This document shows, in pieces, positions 11,217 to 21,560 of a stretch of DNA of 64,000 bases (the first letter of the stretch is position 1; the number at the start of each line of letters is the position of its first letter). A program made the position numbers and the translations under genes. The notes under the pieces were generated by a model. It was given only the letters and a program-made list of their open reading frames with translations, was not told where the DNA came from and did not search any database. The stretch comes from Shinisaurus crocodilurus (lineage: Eukaryota > Chordata > Lepidosauria > Squamata > Shinisauridae): contig CM037876.1 in the NCBI GenBank assembly GCA_021292165.1, forward strand, positions 105,238,324 to 105,302,323. Direction: 5' to 3'.

Positions 11217-11856
11217 CAAGGGAGGGAAACCTCTGGCCCACAGGACAGGCCTAATCCAGCCTGCACTGGAACTCAATCTGGCTCATTAGGGTTGAGTACC
11301 CTGCCCTCCCCAAGCCCCATTTCCTGGGGAGAGGAATCCCAATGGTATCTCCAACTGGAGATAACAAAGTGATTCTCCTTTGCACAGCTCATCTTCCATC
11401 GGAGGGCAAGTGGTGCAAAGTGGAACCCCTTGTTATCTCTGATCAGAGATTGGAGATAAACAGGGATTCCCCCACACCACTCGGCTGTGGCTTGCAGGAG
11501 CCGGCTACTGTAAGCCCTGGCCAAGTCCCTTCCTGCCCCACTCAGTACACGAGCAGGGTGGGAAGGAGCTGCTCAGCAAAAGCGGGGATCAAGGCACTTG
11601 GCAGGAAGAAGGCACTTGGCTGGAGTTTGCAGGAGCTGGCTCCTGCAAACTCCGTCTGAATTGCTTTCCATGCATAGAGAGGCATGGAGCTCCATGCCTC
11701 TCTTTGCACAAAGAAAGTGGGTGCTGTGGTGCTGATGAAGTCACAGGAGGGGGTGGGGCTTCAGGGCAGAGCCCAGCCCCTTAACATCACCTGGCCCACC
11801 GGGCTTGATCCGGGGGCAATCTTGCCCCCAAACTAAAAGAGGTTGCTTCCCCACTG
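11217..11856. mobile_element. non-autonomous hAT element (CAAGGGAGGG family)
   Basis: A 640-bp insertion in the LINE. The left end is CAAGGGAGGGAAACCTCT; the right end, reverse-complemented, is CAGTGGGGAAGCAACCTCT. The perfect 8-bp duplication TTGTAAGC lies at 11209-11216 and 11857-11864. No transposase ORF is present. Excision in silico with one duplication restores the LINE frame. Confidence 0.8.
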
Positions 11857-11920
11857 TTGTAAGCAAAGATGTATGCATTACCATCCAAGTAGCAAAATTT
11901 GCTTGGGCCGCTATGAAAAT

Positions 11921-12031
11921 ATGAGCCATGAAAATATGAGCCATGTTTCCAAAAATCTAGGTGGGATGGATGAGATGAGTTCTTTTTATATGGTAACATA
12001 AAAGTTTATGCTACATGTATCTTTAAGGGCA
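11921..12031. repeat. direct repeat, copy A (LINE 3'-UTR?)
   Basis: About 111 bp, nearly identical to 13201-13314. It starts at the LINE stop codon (ATGAGCCATGAAAATATGAG) and ends CTTTAAGGGC, so it may be LINE 3'-UTR. Copy B has a 4-base extra GACA. Confidence 0.6.
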
Positions 12032-12081
12032 GCCCCTAGTGGGAGAGCTGTCTGTCAAGAGGCAGACCCAGAAGGAAGAAG

Positions 12082-12129
<48 letters not shown>

Positions 12130-13200
12130 GTGGAGTTTCCAGAAGGGAGGCCTAGTTTTGAGTTCCAGGGGAAGAACAATTAAAGCATCTGTTGCCTTCC
12201 TAAACTGGATCACTGTCTTCTCTGAAAGATAACCTGCCTGGCGGTGCTGCTGGAGAAGGCCAAAAAGCTACATAACATTATTGTATTTTTAACATCTATA
12301 TATTTAGTTCATTGTAGTGGGGTTATGTATTCATACATCTGATTGCTGAAAAGGTCAAATTGCTTGTTTGTTTGTTATATCTGTATTGTGGTGGCCTGTG
12401 GCTTTAAACAATAAAAGTTCTGTTCTCAGTATTTGAACATGGAGCTCAGTTGTAACTCAAGGGACTTGATGAGAAGAACCATGGACATAGCACACTGCAG
12501 TTTTCAAGAATATAAATCCTATAATGTATCTTGGCACAAAGGAATACAAGCTCGTCAGCAGGCCTACACAATGTATATAACACAAGAAACTGACTGCTGA
12601 CCACAGGTAATGTATTATGGCCTTCCAGCTGCTTGACAAACCCACTGATTTTGTAATCCCAAGTAGGCCGCAAAAATAGTAAGCATTGACCTGTGGTGGG
12701 TTGTAATAGGCTGGTTAGTTTATTTGGCTTTGTATATCACAAGTTATGTAGGCCTACACTTTAAGCTTCTGACGCATGGATGGCACAGCTTCTGAAGAAC
12801 TGATGAATTGCAGGTTTATTCCTCTTCCAGTTTCAATTATATTTATGTTTAGGGGGCCTACATAAATTGAGACCGTCTTGTAGTAAGTGCTGCAGTCCAT
12901 ATATGTCACATAGCATAAAGACTGCTGTAATGTTCACCTCTGTTATGTTCACAAAAGCCCCAAGATAACGGACAACCTTACAGAGGGTGAGATAGACCTC
13001 GACATGGCAAAGCTGCCTAGCTTGCATTGATATTACAAGAAAAAGTGAACCACAAAGAAAACAGCACAAGTGATAAGGTGTCTTAGCTAGTCTACCATCA
13101 AGGACTATACAGGGCATTAACTGAAACCCAGCAAGAGTTAGTTCCTTCCTCAGACTGAACTTTTCAATTTTAGAGAAATAGTCCTCTGATCCTGGGATAT
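12032..13200. other. unidentified segment between direct repeats
   Basis: It contains a (GT)n(AT)n microsatellite at 12080-12127 and an AATAAA at about 12410. On the minus strand, ORFs at 12446-12673 and 12833-13279 lie close together; the longer one reaches into the flanking repeat. Neither shows a domain I can name. It may be an unrecognised mobile element. Confidence 0.35.
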
Positions 13201-13314
13201 ATGAGCCATGAAAATATGAGCCATGTTTCCAAAAATTTAGGTGGGATGGATGAGATGAGTTCTTTTTATATGGTAACATAAAGACAGTTTATGCTACATG
13301 TATCTTTAAGGGCA
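13201..13314. repeat. direct repeat, copy B
   Basis: Near-identical to 11921-12031. It abuts directly, head to head, the minus-strand LINE coding sequence that begins at about 13315. Confidence 0.6.
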
Positions 13315-14333
13315 TGTATAATTTAAGTAGATTATACCAGGGGGATATCTTTACAGTCTTAAGAGATGCAATTATCTTCCTGCAAATACACATCATTGGT
13401 GCATAGTTTAAACTCCTTTTTAGCTGGGACAGGATCTATCCGGAAGAAATAAGTCTCTGAGTAGCCAAATTTCTCTAGCAGACTCATTGTATTCTGGTAC
13501 CAAGATTTTTCCCTTGATGAACTGAAGACGACCAGTTGCTCCAGGTATCATAATTTTGTTAAATAATGTTCTAGAATTCCCTTAAGCTTTCATAAAAAGA
13601 TTAAAAGTCAGCTGGCATATAGTCATGGTCGAGGCCTGGGATCCCATTTCAAAGTGTAGGTACTGTGTTGGGGTGCATCTGGATGTCTCCAGGATGGTTC
13701 TTATGATTCTCTTCTGGATAGATTCTAGATCTTCTGAGACTTGAAAACCCAAGATCTCAGATCCATACAGTATTTGGGGCTGAATTTTCAATTTTATTAA
13801 ATTCAAGATAGGAAGCACCTGCCTACCCCCATCAGTACAGCAAAATTTAAGGATCCCATTTGTGTAATCTGATCAGCCTTGAGTTTTGCAGCCTTGTTGT
13901 GGGGTTGCTATGAACACGAGGGAGCAAATACTATGCCCAAATAGTGGTATGTGGCTCTATCTCATTTTGGTCTATGTGCCATTTATGTTTTTTGGAGCCA
14001 CGTTTTGTCTTTTCATAGTTAATTGTTAAGTTTGTTGACTTGACAATATACTTCCAGATTGGCCAGAAGCTTTCTAAGCCCTACTTGGGTGTAAGAGAGA
14101 AGGACCATATCATCTGTGTAAGATGAAATAGATACTTTTCTTCCCCTAATTAATGGAAGAAAAATTGTCATTTTTCATATATTGAACAATGTCATTGATG
14201 AAGACATTGAAAAGAAAAGGTGCCAATACACATCCTTGTTTCAGCCCTCTATCATCAGCTGGAATTGATTCCATAAGAGAACCTACAGACGATAGTCTCA
14301 CCCTCAAGGAGGTCTTAGTATAGAGTACTAGCT

Positions 14334-15422
14334 GTTGCCCGCGGCTTCGCTCACGTGGATATTAGGATTTGGTACAATTGTTTTTAAAAGAAACATGAGT
14401 TTTTTGTCCAAACTTTACGAAATATACTTTACAGGTTGATGTCTTAATGTAATAAGCAATGTTTATTGCAGACGTTAGTCGGGGCATATTGGCTACAAAA
14501 CAAAGATAGTTGTTCCATTCATATGCGTCTATGAATCTTTTCATTAAAAACAGACAATGAGACAGACCAAAAATTTAAAAATTACTTATTTGGCATCTGC
14601 AACCTACAAAAAAAACCTATTTCAGTACTTCTTTGTAAACTACATTAGTGGTTCTCCCTTCAGGTGCTAGGATGAACAGAGAGTTAGGTGAGCTCACTCT
14701 GGAACAGGCCACATAAAACTGCCCATGTGAGAAGCAGTCTTCCCTTAGGTCAATCCCCGCTACCTGCAAAGTCTGCCCCTGCGACTTGTTGATGGTCATG
14801 GCAAAACAAACCTTTAGGGGGAACTGAAGTCTTTTGAATTCAAACGGATATTCTAACAGTATAAGAGGTATTCGTGGTATGAACACCGACTCCCCCTGGT
14901 CAGAACCGGAAAACAAATTAGAATTTAGGAAAATGGAGCTTGAGGCAGAAAAGGAGGAAAGCGAGAGAGAGATGAAAATGAGAAAGGTTGAAGCAGAGAG
15001 AGAAAGAGATAGGGAGTTAATAAATTCTATTCGGGGGCAGTGAGAAAGGTACACAATGTCTACCCAGCGTAAACACCACAGTAATCAATAATAGTACTTT
15101 AAAAGAGTGTATCCCCCACACACACATTATCCCAGTCAGTCAGGACTTCTTCTTTTATATATATAAGTAAATTGTAAACAGACTAATAATAACATATTTT
15201 TAATGTTCCAGACAGATGCCCCGCACACAGCAGTCAGTCAGTCATTAAAAAATACTCCCCCCTTTTTCACCCCCTTAGGGATGGAATTTCCAAAAATCCT
15301 TCCTTAATGGGTGCCTACGTCATAAAAACAATGTTCCTTCCAAATTTCACATTCCTATGTTGAACGGTTTGAGCTGGGCATTGATGAGTCAGTCAGTCAG
15401 TCAGTCAGTCAGTGACTTCTTC

Positions 15423-15430
<8 letters not shown>
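14334..15430 (-). mobile_element. Helitron fragment with Pif1-type helicase remnant
   Basis: The minus-strand 3' end at about 14330 reads CCGCGGGCAACAGCTAG, a CTAG terminus with a short GC palindrome, followed by T as expected for insertion between A and T. Upstream lies a Rep/helicase C-terminal remnant. The element interrupts the LINE between LVHI and LYTKTSL. An (AT)n tract and GTCAGTCAG repeats mark the other end. A second GTCAGTCAG...GACTTCTTC block at about 15137 suggests a composite or internally rearranged copy. Confidence 0.7.
14617..15054 (-). pseudogene. Helitron helicase C-terminal fragment
   Basis: A 145-codon open frame on the minus strand. Its C-terminal half carries Pif1-family helicase motifs: VFIPRI, FPLKVCFAMTINKSQGQTL and SHGQFYVACSRV. 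In Helitrons this helicase is the C-terminal domain of the Rep/Hel protein that unwinds DNA during rolling-circle transposition. The N-terminal third (Ser/Leu-rich) is not helicase-like. It is antisense to a plus-strand Glu/Lys/Arg-rich frame (14834-15043). The Rep domain and helicase motifs I-IV are missing, so this is a truncated relic. Confidence 0.75.
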
Positions 15431-15454
<24 letters not shown>

Positions 15455-15965
15455 GTACAAGAAACAGGAGGTGCTGATTGACATTGGTACTAGGTAGCTT
15501 AAACCACAAAAGCTCACAATCAATTGTGTCAAAAGCAGTTGTCAGGTCTATGAATGCTGCAAATAGTTGTCCCATCCAAAATTGAGTATATTTGTATAAT
15601 AGATGGCTCAGCACAAAGCAGTTGTCCATGGTGGAATATCCTCTCCTAAATTCTGCCCGTTCTTCCATGAAAATGTTATTTTCTGTTACCCAATTCTCAA
15701 TTCTAGCTAACAGGTAACTAGCATATATCATGACAACAATATCTATCAAAGTGATTGGCCTATAATTTGACAGTGAAGATCTATCACCATTTTTGTATAT
15801 GGGAATAATTATTCTTTGATTCCAGCCAGCTGGGATAGTTCCTGTCAAGTTAACATAATAAAAAATCTGACATAATAAGGGCACACACCAGTTTAGGGTC
15901 TCCTTAAATACTTCCCCGCAAATTCCATCTTTTCTTGGTGCCTTGCTCTTGAGTAACACAGATTA

Positions 15966-17049
15966 TATCTGCTATTTTGGCTTCAGCAACAGGTGGCAAT
16001 ATATGTATGTTTTTTAGTTTGATTTTCATATTTGATATTTGACATTATGTGATCACTGGCACAAAATAATTTTGGTGTAGTTTGTGTGCAATAATATTTA
16101 TTCTGTGACAGTATTTGATAAATTGAATTTCATATTTACTGCCTAGCAAAATCAAAACAGTAAAGAGATGCCAGCAAGCTTACAGCTCCTAGATTTTGTA
16201 TTAAAAATTTAGATTCAAAATTGTGAATTTTCAAATTTGAAATTTTGCATTGGAAGAGTTTGTAAATTTGAATTATTTTCAAATATTTGTTTTAGTTGTA
16301 GTCTGGACCTAATACCTAAATTCACTATATTGCACTGATTATCATTGTAATGTACATTGTGCTTATTTTAAGGATGGGAGAACCAGCAATTTTCAAGCTT
16401 GCCTAAATTCTCTGAAAATCACTTTGAAACATGTTTCAGCTTGCTTCCATTTCAGCATTTGTCCTGGTGTTTTGTTTTGTTTTGTGTTCATTATAAAAGC
16501 ACAGGATCTAGTATTTGATTCAGAATTGCCATCCTAAGAATGTCAGTATTTATGTATTTTAAAAGTTCTACATTTCCAGAAATTATTGATTTCAGAGAAT
16601 AGCCTAGAAAAACATGGGCAATGCCTAATGAAAGCTTAGAAACTTGAAAATGGCTGGGCAAAGTTTCCAGGGAATACAGGGTTAGGATGATGTACCCTGC
16701 ACATCTCCCTGTCTGTCTCCTGCCTCCTTCCCCAACTGCTGCTGCTATTCTCTGTGCCATACCTTTTACTCCCCCAAGCTGTGTCCCTTCCAAAAATAAA
16801 ATCTTAAAATCCACATTCTTTGAATAGCTGATGATTGGAATCTGAATGATTTATTGGAACGTTTCTGAGGTTGAGCACAAGCTGGCCCACGATTAGACAG
16901 TTGTTCTTCCACTGTGGGCTGAAGAAAGCAAGGATAGGTAGGGTGTCCACTTGTGAATCACCAAAAAAGAAGATATGCATCATCCAAAAAGAGGGCAAAA
17001 GCAGCCAGTGCAGTTCCTTTAAAACAGCTGTTATATAATTTCTATAAGT
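15966..17049. other. unassigned sequence
   Basis: AT-rich with no recognised feature. The last 130 bp or so probably belong to the old LINE-derived repeat into which both following hAT elements inserted. A minus-strand ORF at 16491-16814 has no recognisable domain. Confidence 0.35.
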
Positions 17050-17969
17050 CAGTGATGGCGAACCTATGGCACGGGTGCCACAGCTGGCACGCAGGGACCT
17101 TCTGTGGGCACTCAAGTAATTGGTCACCAGATCGCGAAAAGACTGTCCCCTTCTGCAAAACACTAATGATTTTGTTCTTTCTCACAGTGTGGAACAGAAT
17201 GATTTTATTCTAGAATTCCTGTTACAGAATTCTTTTCTACATTGTTATCACATTTAAAGGATTTTGAAGAATGATGCACAGAGCATGGCTTGGATGTAAA
17301 GCCCTAACAGTTGACCTGAGTGCTGCATGTGTTGCTCTCAAACTAACGAAGTATGAGCCAAGGTTTGACAAATTATCAGCATGCATGCAATAGCAAAAAT
17401 CACATTAATTGTGCAAAAGCATGCCCAATGCAAACTTTTACCTATTGCAGTGTTTGCAGTCCCAGACATAAAGTGTTTAAAATGTGTTAAGCACATTTAG
17501 TTTTCTTGTTTATCTTGCTCACCCTAGTACAGGTTGACTTTTACTTTTACTAATCCGACACCTGTAGAAGCAGGGAAAGGACCCGGGGTAAAGCTTGCCC
17601 CATACAATTTCAGTCTGGCATATAATCATATTACAAGTTGAGAATCCCTTATCCAAAAATACATGTGCCTAATTATTTAAAAAGTTTGTATAAATTCCCT
17701 TCAGGCTATGTGAACAATGTAGTACTATAATAATTTTTTGAGTTGATTTTTCTTTCAACAAAAAACTGTTTGTATCATTGAAAGCTCTGTTATTGTGTTT
17801 TTCTTTTAAGACAAAAGATGTTAATTAGTTTGGACAACTGTATGAGTTGTTTTTCTAAAACTAAAACCTTGGTATTCAGGTTTAATTGCACTGTTGGCAC
17901 TTTGAATTAAATAAGTTCGTTTTGTGTTGCAGTTTGGGCACTCGGGCTCAAAAAGGTTCGCCATCACTG
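17050..17969. mobile_element. hAT element, CAGTGATGGCGAACC ends (OposCharlie/SPIN-type)
   Basis: A 920-bp element starting CAGTGATGGCGAACCTATGG and ending GGTTCGCCATCACTG, with CTATAAGT/CTATAAGC flanks (7 of 8). The second subterminal blocks (GGCACGGGTGCC; TTGGGCACTCGGGC) also face each other. These termini resemble hAT families known for horizontal transfer among tetrapods, such as OposCharlie1; that assignment is from memory and needs alignment. No intact transposase is visible in the AT-rich interior. Confidence 0.8.
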
Positions 17970-18023
17970 CTATAAGCTGTTCTCAACATTGATCTAGCTA
18001 TCACATTCTGCAATAGCTGTAGC
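17970..18023 (-). repeat. old LINE-derived repeat, left part (with TSD)
   Basis: Short segment between two hAT elements. It continues at 21300-21560 once the 18024-21291 element is removed; GCTGTAGC (18016-18023) is the left target duplication. Confidence 0.45.
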
Positions 18024-18651
18024 CAGGGCCGGATTAAGATAGGGGCTATTGGAGCGGCAGCCCCAGGCCCCTAGCAGAAAATAGGCCCACAATTATAGGG
18101 ACGCGCGGCGCGATTTTTCCCCTCGAGTTAGCTCTGATCGTTATCATTCAGCATAATTAATGATTTTTTCAAGATTAGAAAGGTGTTCTAAGCACATCTG
18201 CATTACAGGCTTGAGGCAAGACCTAGCAAGAACTGTTGTTCTCAAATTAGCATTTCGGTAGCTTTTTGCATTTCAATCACTGTTACTACATTTCTTTGTG
18301 AGAACTTCTTCCTGAAGCACATGGGGGGCTTGCTAGGGTCTGTAATATTCAGATTTAGAAGGGACCTCTCTCTCCAGCCTCGAGCAAAAGATCTTTCTGA
18401 TTCGCAGCTCAATTGTTCAAATGCTAGTTTAACAAAAAAACAAAAACAAAAACGAAACAAAGCAACAAGAACAACACAATTATTCTTGGTCAAGCAAAGC
18501 TTCCTGGCTTTTTGTTGTGGCTGCTTTTTTTTTTTTAAATAAATAATTTGGGGGAAATTGGGAAGACCCTTACTGATGAGCTGCAGGAGTTTTTGAGTTT
18601 TTGCTCCGTCAAGCGACCCCTCTCTGCCCACCCGCCTCCAAAATCTCCACC

Positions 18652-18730
18652 ATGACTTCTGCTTGCTATGGTACAAACCTCTGGGATGGTCTTTACCTGC
18701 CGCTGGTCCTGATGGCCCTGCTCTGCACAG
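18652..18730 (+). other. candidate captured first coding exon (signal peptide)
   Basis: The ATG is in a strong initiation context (CTCCACCATGACT) and opens 26 codons that start MTSACYGTNLWDG and continue with the hydrophobic core LYLPLVLMALLC. It is followed at 18731 by a good splice donor (CACAG|GTAAGG) in phase 1. That is the usual design of a signal-peptide exon of a secreted or membrane gene. The gene was not recognised. It lies inside a hAT element bounded by perfect TSDs, so it was either captured by the element or inserted later. Chance cannot be excluded. Confidence 0.45.
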
Positions 18731-18924
18731 GTAAGGTTCAAAAGTTTGACTCTTTTGATCTGCAAGTTCTCCTTCTTCTTCTCCTTTTTTTCTGTAAAAG
18801 GGCTTTCCCTCTTTTGTGAGCCAAACTGAACGTAAGAGAGGGCTGTGTGTTTGTGTGTGTGTGTGTCTGCCTTTTGGGGGTGTTGATCCTCCTGCTGCCT
18901 GCAAAATGTCACCTGCTTGGCTAA

Positions 18925-18928
<4 letters not shown>

Positions 18929-18962
<34 letters not shown>
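18929..18962 (+). repeat. (GT)n microsatellite
   Basis: About 17 uninterrupted GT units; a shorter GT run lies at 18844-18869. Both are within the foreign part of the hAT element. Confidence 0.9.
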
Positions 18963-19054
18963 ACGTGCGCTTTCATGGGGAATTGTGTGGCATTTTAAGT
19001 TTTATTTTGAAAAACCCCAGAGAACAGAGTTCACCAAATATCCCTCTTGGATAT

Positions 19055-19163
19055 TTTGGACTACAGTTCTCATTTGCCTCAGGCAGCATGGCCAGTGGCT
19101 GGGGAAGATGGGAGCTGGGGCCCCAAACATTTGGAAGGGCCCCGGTTGGGGAAGACTGCCCTA
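19055..19163. mobile_element. truncated hAT MITE nested in the larger hAT
   Basis: GGACTACAGTTCTCATTTGC, then a GGCAGCATGGCCAGTGGCTG block and GGTTGGGGAAGACTG, match the right part of the foldback family seen at 42087 and 61629. Its left end is missing. It sits exactly where foreign DNA meets the transposase coding part. Confidence 0.55.
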
Positions 19164-20794
19164 GAGGTTAAAAAACGTGGAGGTACTTATCATCAACGAT
19201 ATGTGATGAGTTTATTGAACTGATTGGTCAGCAAGTGCTGCAGCAAATCATAAACGAGATAAAAGAAGCCAAATATTATTCAATTTCTGTTGACTCCACC
19301 CCTGACATAGCACATTGTGATCAACTAACAATTATATTTCGCTATGTACTACCTAGTGGTCCAGTGGAGCGTTTTACGAAATTCATTCCAATGCACGGAC
19401 ACACTGGTATGGAGCTAGCAAACATTATTTTGCAGTTCATGGATGAAAATGGAATTTCCATCAAAGACTGCAGGGGTCAGTCTTATGATAACGGATCTAA
19501 TATGAGTGGCAAATATAATGGTATGCAGGCCTTAATTTGGGGGGAAAACCCACTTGCTGAATACATTCCTTGTTGTGCACATTCACTTAATCTTGTTGGA
19601 CAAAATGCCGTAAACAGCTGTCCAGTTGCAGTTTCGTTCTTTAATTTTGTGCAGCAGTTGTATTGTTTTTTTTTCTGCTTCAACTCATCGATGGAATCTG
19701 TTAACAGATAGTTTCAAACTATGTGGTATACCGACATTAAAAAGGTTATCTGATACACGTTGGTCTGCTCACCATGATGCTGTGAATGCCTTACAAAAAG
19801 GCTATAGTACTATCAGAGATGTCCTTTCAAATATTATGAATGATGAATCCACAAAGGGAGAGGTGTGTTTACAAGCAAGGGGCGTAAATAATGTCATGGA
19901 TCAATTGGAAACTGGAATAATGGTTCCCAAGGTTTGCGGAAGTACAAAACCACTTTGGGGGTTGTTGAAGTATGGTCTGTCATTTTACCAAGGTTTCACA
20001 GAACCAGTCAGTGTCTCCAAGATGCAAAATTAGATCTGCATACAGCAACAGACATGCTGAACTCTCTAAAGGATTTTGTGCAGTCTAGATTCTCTGAATT
20101 TGAACAGCGGGGTAAAAATATTTCCGGCTGCGAGGAGTACCAGCTACAACGTGGAAGGAAAGTGAAAAGAAATAGGAGGTGGGACTATGGTGATGCAGAA
20201 GATGCTAATGCTGATATGACACCCTCTGAGAGGTTTAAAGTGCATACCTTTTATCCTATAATTGACCAATTGACAGAATCACTGAGGCACAGGCAAGCAG
20301 CATACAATATAATTCAAGAAAGATTTGGATTTCTATCAGAAATATGCACTCTAGCAGCTGATAGTCTACATTCCAGAGCCACTACACTAGTGTCAAAATA
20401 TCCTGAAGATCTTGAACCCCTGTTTGCAGACAAAATTGTACAGTTTTCATCTATTTTCAAAATGTACCAATCTTCCACTGCAAATCAAGACATTCATGGG
20501 AGTCAAGAAACACAAATGTACAAGTTTATGATTGCACAATCTCTAGTCGGTGCATTTCCAAATACATTTGTGACCCTCCGCACGTATTTGTGTTTAATGG
20601 TCAGCAACTGCAGTGGTGAGCGTTCATTTTCAGCATTAAAATGTGTGAAAAATGAACTAAGGTCTTCCATGGGTCAGGAGCGTTTAAATGTGCTCTCTCT
20701 GTTGTGCATTGAAAATGGTTTGCTGAACGAGCTTAATCTTGATTCTACAACTGAGGAATTTGCAAGTAAAAAAGCAAGAAAAGTTAATGTGTAA
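19164..20794 (+). pseudogene. hAT transposase, N-terminally truncated and frameshifted
   Basis: The frame opens TWRYLSSTICDEFIELIGQQ. It runs through a DUF4371-type catalytic region (SISVDSTPDIAHCDQLTIIF, QSYDNGSNMSGKYNGMQA, CCAHSLNLVGQNAV) and DTRWSAHHDAV. It ends in the hAT dimerisation region (SNCSGERSFSALKCVKNELR, LSLLCIENGL) at a stop at 20794. A run of Ts near 19665 and a change of frame at about 19930-19990 break it into three overlapping frames. Active relatives carry a TTF-type zinc finger upstream; here that part is replaced by unrelated DNA. hAT transposases cut and paste DNA in the nucleus, giving 8-bp duplications. This copy is inactive. Confidence 0.9.
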
Positions 20795-20948
20795 TTTTAT
20801 TTTAATCTACCAGCTTGATTCATTTAGTTTAAATGCAGGTTAGAGTTCAGTGAATAACCTGTTTGTGTGTTTAAAACTAGTGGTTGCTATTTATTTCAAG
20901 AGTTACTCTCTGCACCATAATCATAACGCAGGCTGTATTGATTATGAT

Positions 20949-20950
20949 GC

Positions 20951-20986
<36 letters not shown>
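20949..20986 (+). repeat. (AAT)n microsatellite
   Basis: About 12 AAT/ATA units in the 3' non-coding part of the hAT element. Confidence 0.85.
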
Positions 20987-20990
<4 letters not shown>

Positions 20991-21291
20991 TAAGGAACAA
21001 ATTTTTATGAGCCAAACATCATACACTTATATTTAAATTGTTTATATGATTTATGTTTATTTAAAAATGGTTGTTGTGAATGTTCTATTTACAATGGTTT
21101 TATTGAGTTAACAAGCTTATTGTTTACAAAAAAAGAAATATTTTCAATATGTTTCTGTTTTGGCACTTTAATGGTAATTAAAATATTTAATTTGTTTTAA
21201 TATAAAATTGCGTCTTCATTTTATTTATTTCCATAAAAAGGCCCACCAAAATCCTCAGTACCAGGCCCATAATGCTCTTAATTCGGCCCTG

Positions 21292-21560
21292 GCTGTAGCT
21301 TCCATGTCATCCTCAAAGGCAGCCCCATATAGAGCACATTGCAGTAATCTAAACAGGATGTTACCAGTGCATGAACTACTGTTATCCCTGTCCAGGAATG
21401 GTTGTAGCAGGTAGACCAAGCAAAGCTGGCCAAAAGCACTCTGAGCCACCATGACTATCTGAGCCTCCCATGGCAAAGATGAATCTAGGAGTACTACCAA
21501 GCTACATACCTGCTTCTTCAGGGGAAATGTAGCCCCATCCGGGGCAGGTTACTTACTCAA
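21292..21560 (-). repeat. old LINE-derived repeat, right part (with TSD)
   Basis: Starts with the right duplication GCTGTAGC. The segment, with GAGCACATTGCAGTAATCTA, resembles a non-coding portion of reptile L2/CR1-type LINEs on the minus strand. The family is uncertain. Confidence 0.4.

Larger units (their letters stand above)
9540..11920 (+). pseudogene. non-LTR retrotransposon ORF2 (reverse transcriptase) fragment, split by two hAT elements
   Basis: Decayed LINE ORF2, present as 9540-9645, 10438-11216 and 11865-11920. Around the first gap the peptide reads HHLIQKYSQ...LAFDLI, then DKR...ATNIDKRMLFLIQML, the RT region with the AFD motif. Next come SLKVRLGVNGLL and DPFLFNFYI, then the C-terminal part with a Cys/His block (FCICESGDVEDISHYLLSCP). 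After the second gap the frame continues VSKDVCITIQVAKFAWAAMK and a stop. Removing each hAT plus one target duplication restores continuity, apart from older stops and frameshifts. The same family lies in reverse at 13315-15965. Clade (CR1, Vingi or R4-like) is unresolved. Confidence 0.75.
13315..15965 (-). pseudogene. non-LTR retrotransposon ORF2 fragment, split by a Helitron
   Basis: Same LINE family as 9540-11920, read on the minus strand in two blocks. Block 15431-15965 encodes KAPRKDGICGEVFK, SNYRPITLIDI, RRGYSTMDNCFVLSHLLYKY and AAFIDLTTAFDTIDCELLW (RT fingers and motif A), then NVNQHLLFLVHI. After the Helitron, block 13315-14333 continues LYTKTSLRVRLSS, GLKQGCVLAPFLFNVFINDI (motif B), an ADDMVLLSYT-like motif C region with frame breaks, YGSEILGF and WYQNTMSLLEKFGYSETYF. 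Stops and frameshifts make it inactive. Confidence 0.75.
18024..21291 (+). mobile_element. autonomous-derived hAT transposon (ZMYM1-like/DUF4371 type) carrying foreign DNA
   Basis: A 3,268-bp element. The left end is CAGGGCCGGATTAAG and the right end, reverse-complemented, is CAGGGCCGAATTAAG: a 15-bp inverted repeat with one mismatch. The perfect 8-bp duplication GCTGTAGC lies at 18016-18023 and 21292-21299. The right two thirds encode a broken hAT transposase (19164-20794) and an AT-rich 3' region. The left third (about 18200-19160) is not transposase-like: it holds an exon-like ORF with a splice donor, (GT)n tracts and a fragment of another hAT MITE. The transposase N-terminus, where a zinc finger is expected, is absent. 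Confidence 0.85.

Noticed and set aside
12833..13279. 148-codon minus-strand ORF as a real gene
   Set aside because: It starts within a direct repeat copy and shows no recognisable domain. Kept only as a note within the unidentified segment.
18242..18976. 244-codon minus-strand ORF
   Set aside because: It starts in the (GT)n microsatellite (Thr-His repeats) and runs antisense to the candidate exon; no domain.
20949..20986. Regular short repeats considered as CRISPR
   Set aside because: Simple AAT microsatellite with no spacers; the host is a vertebrate.
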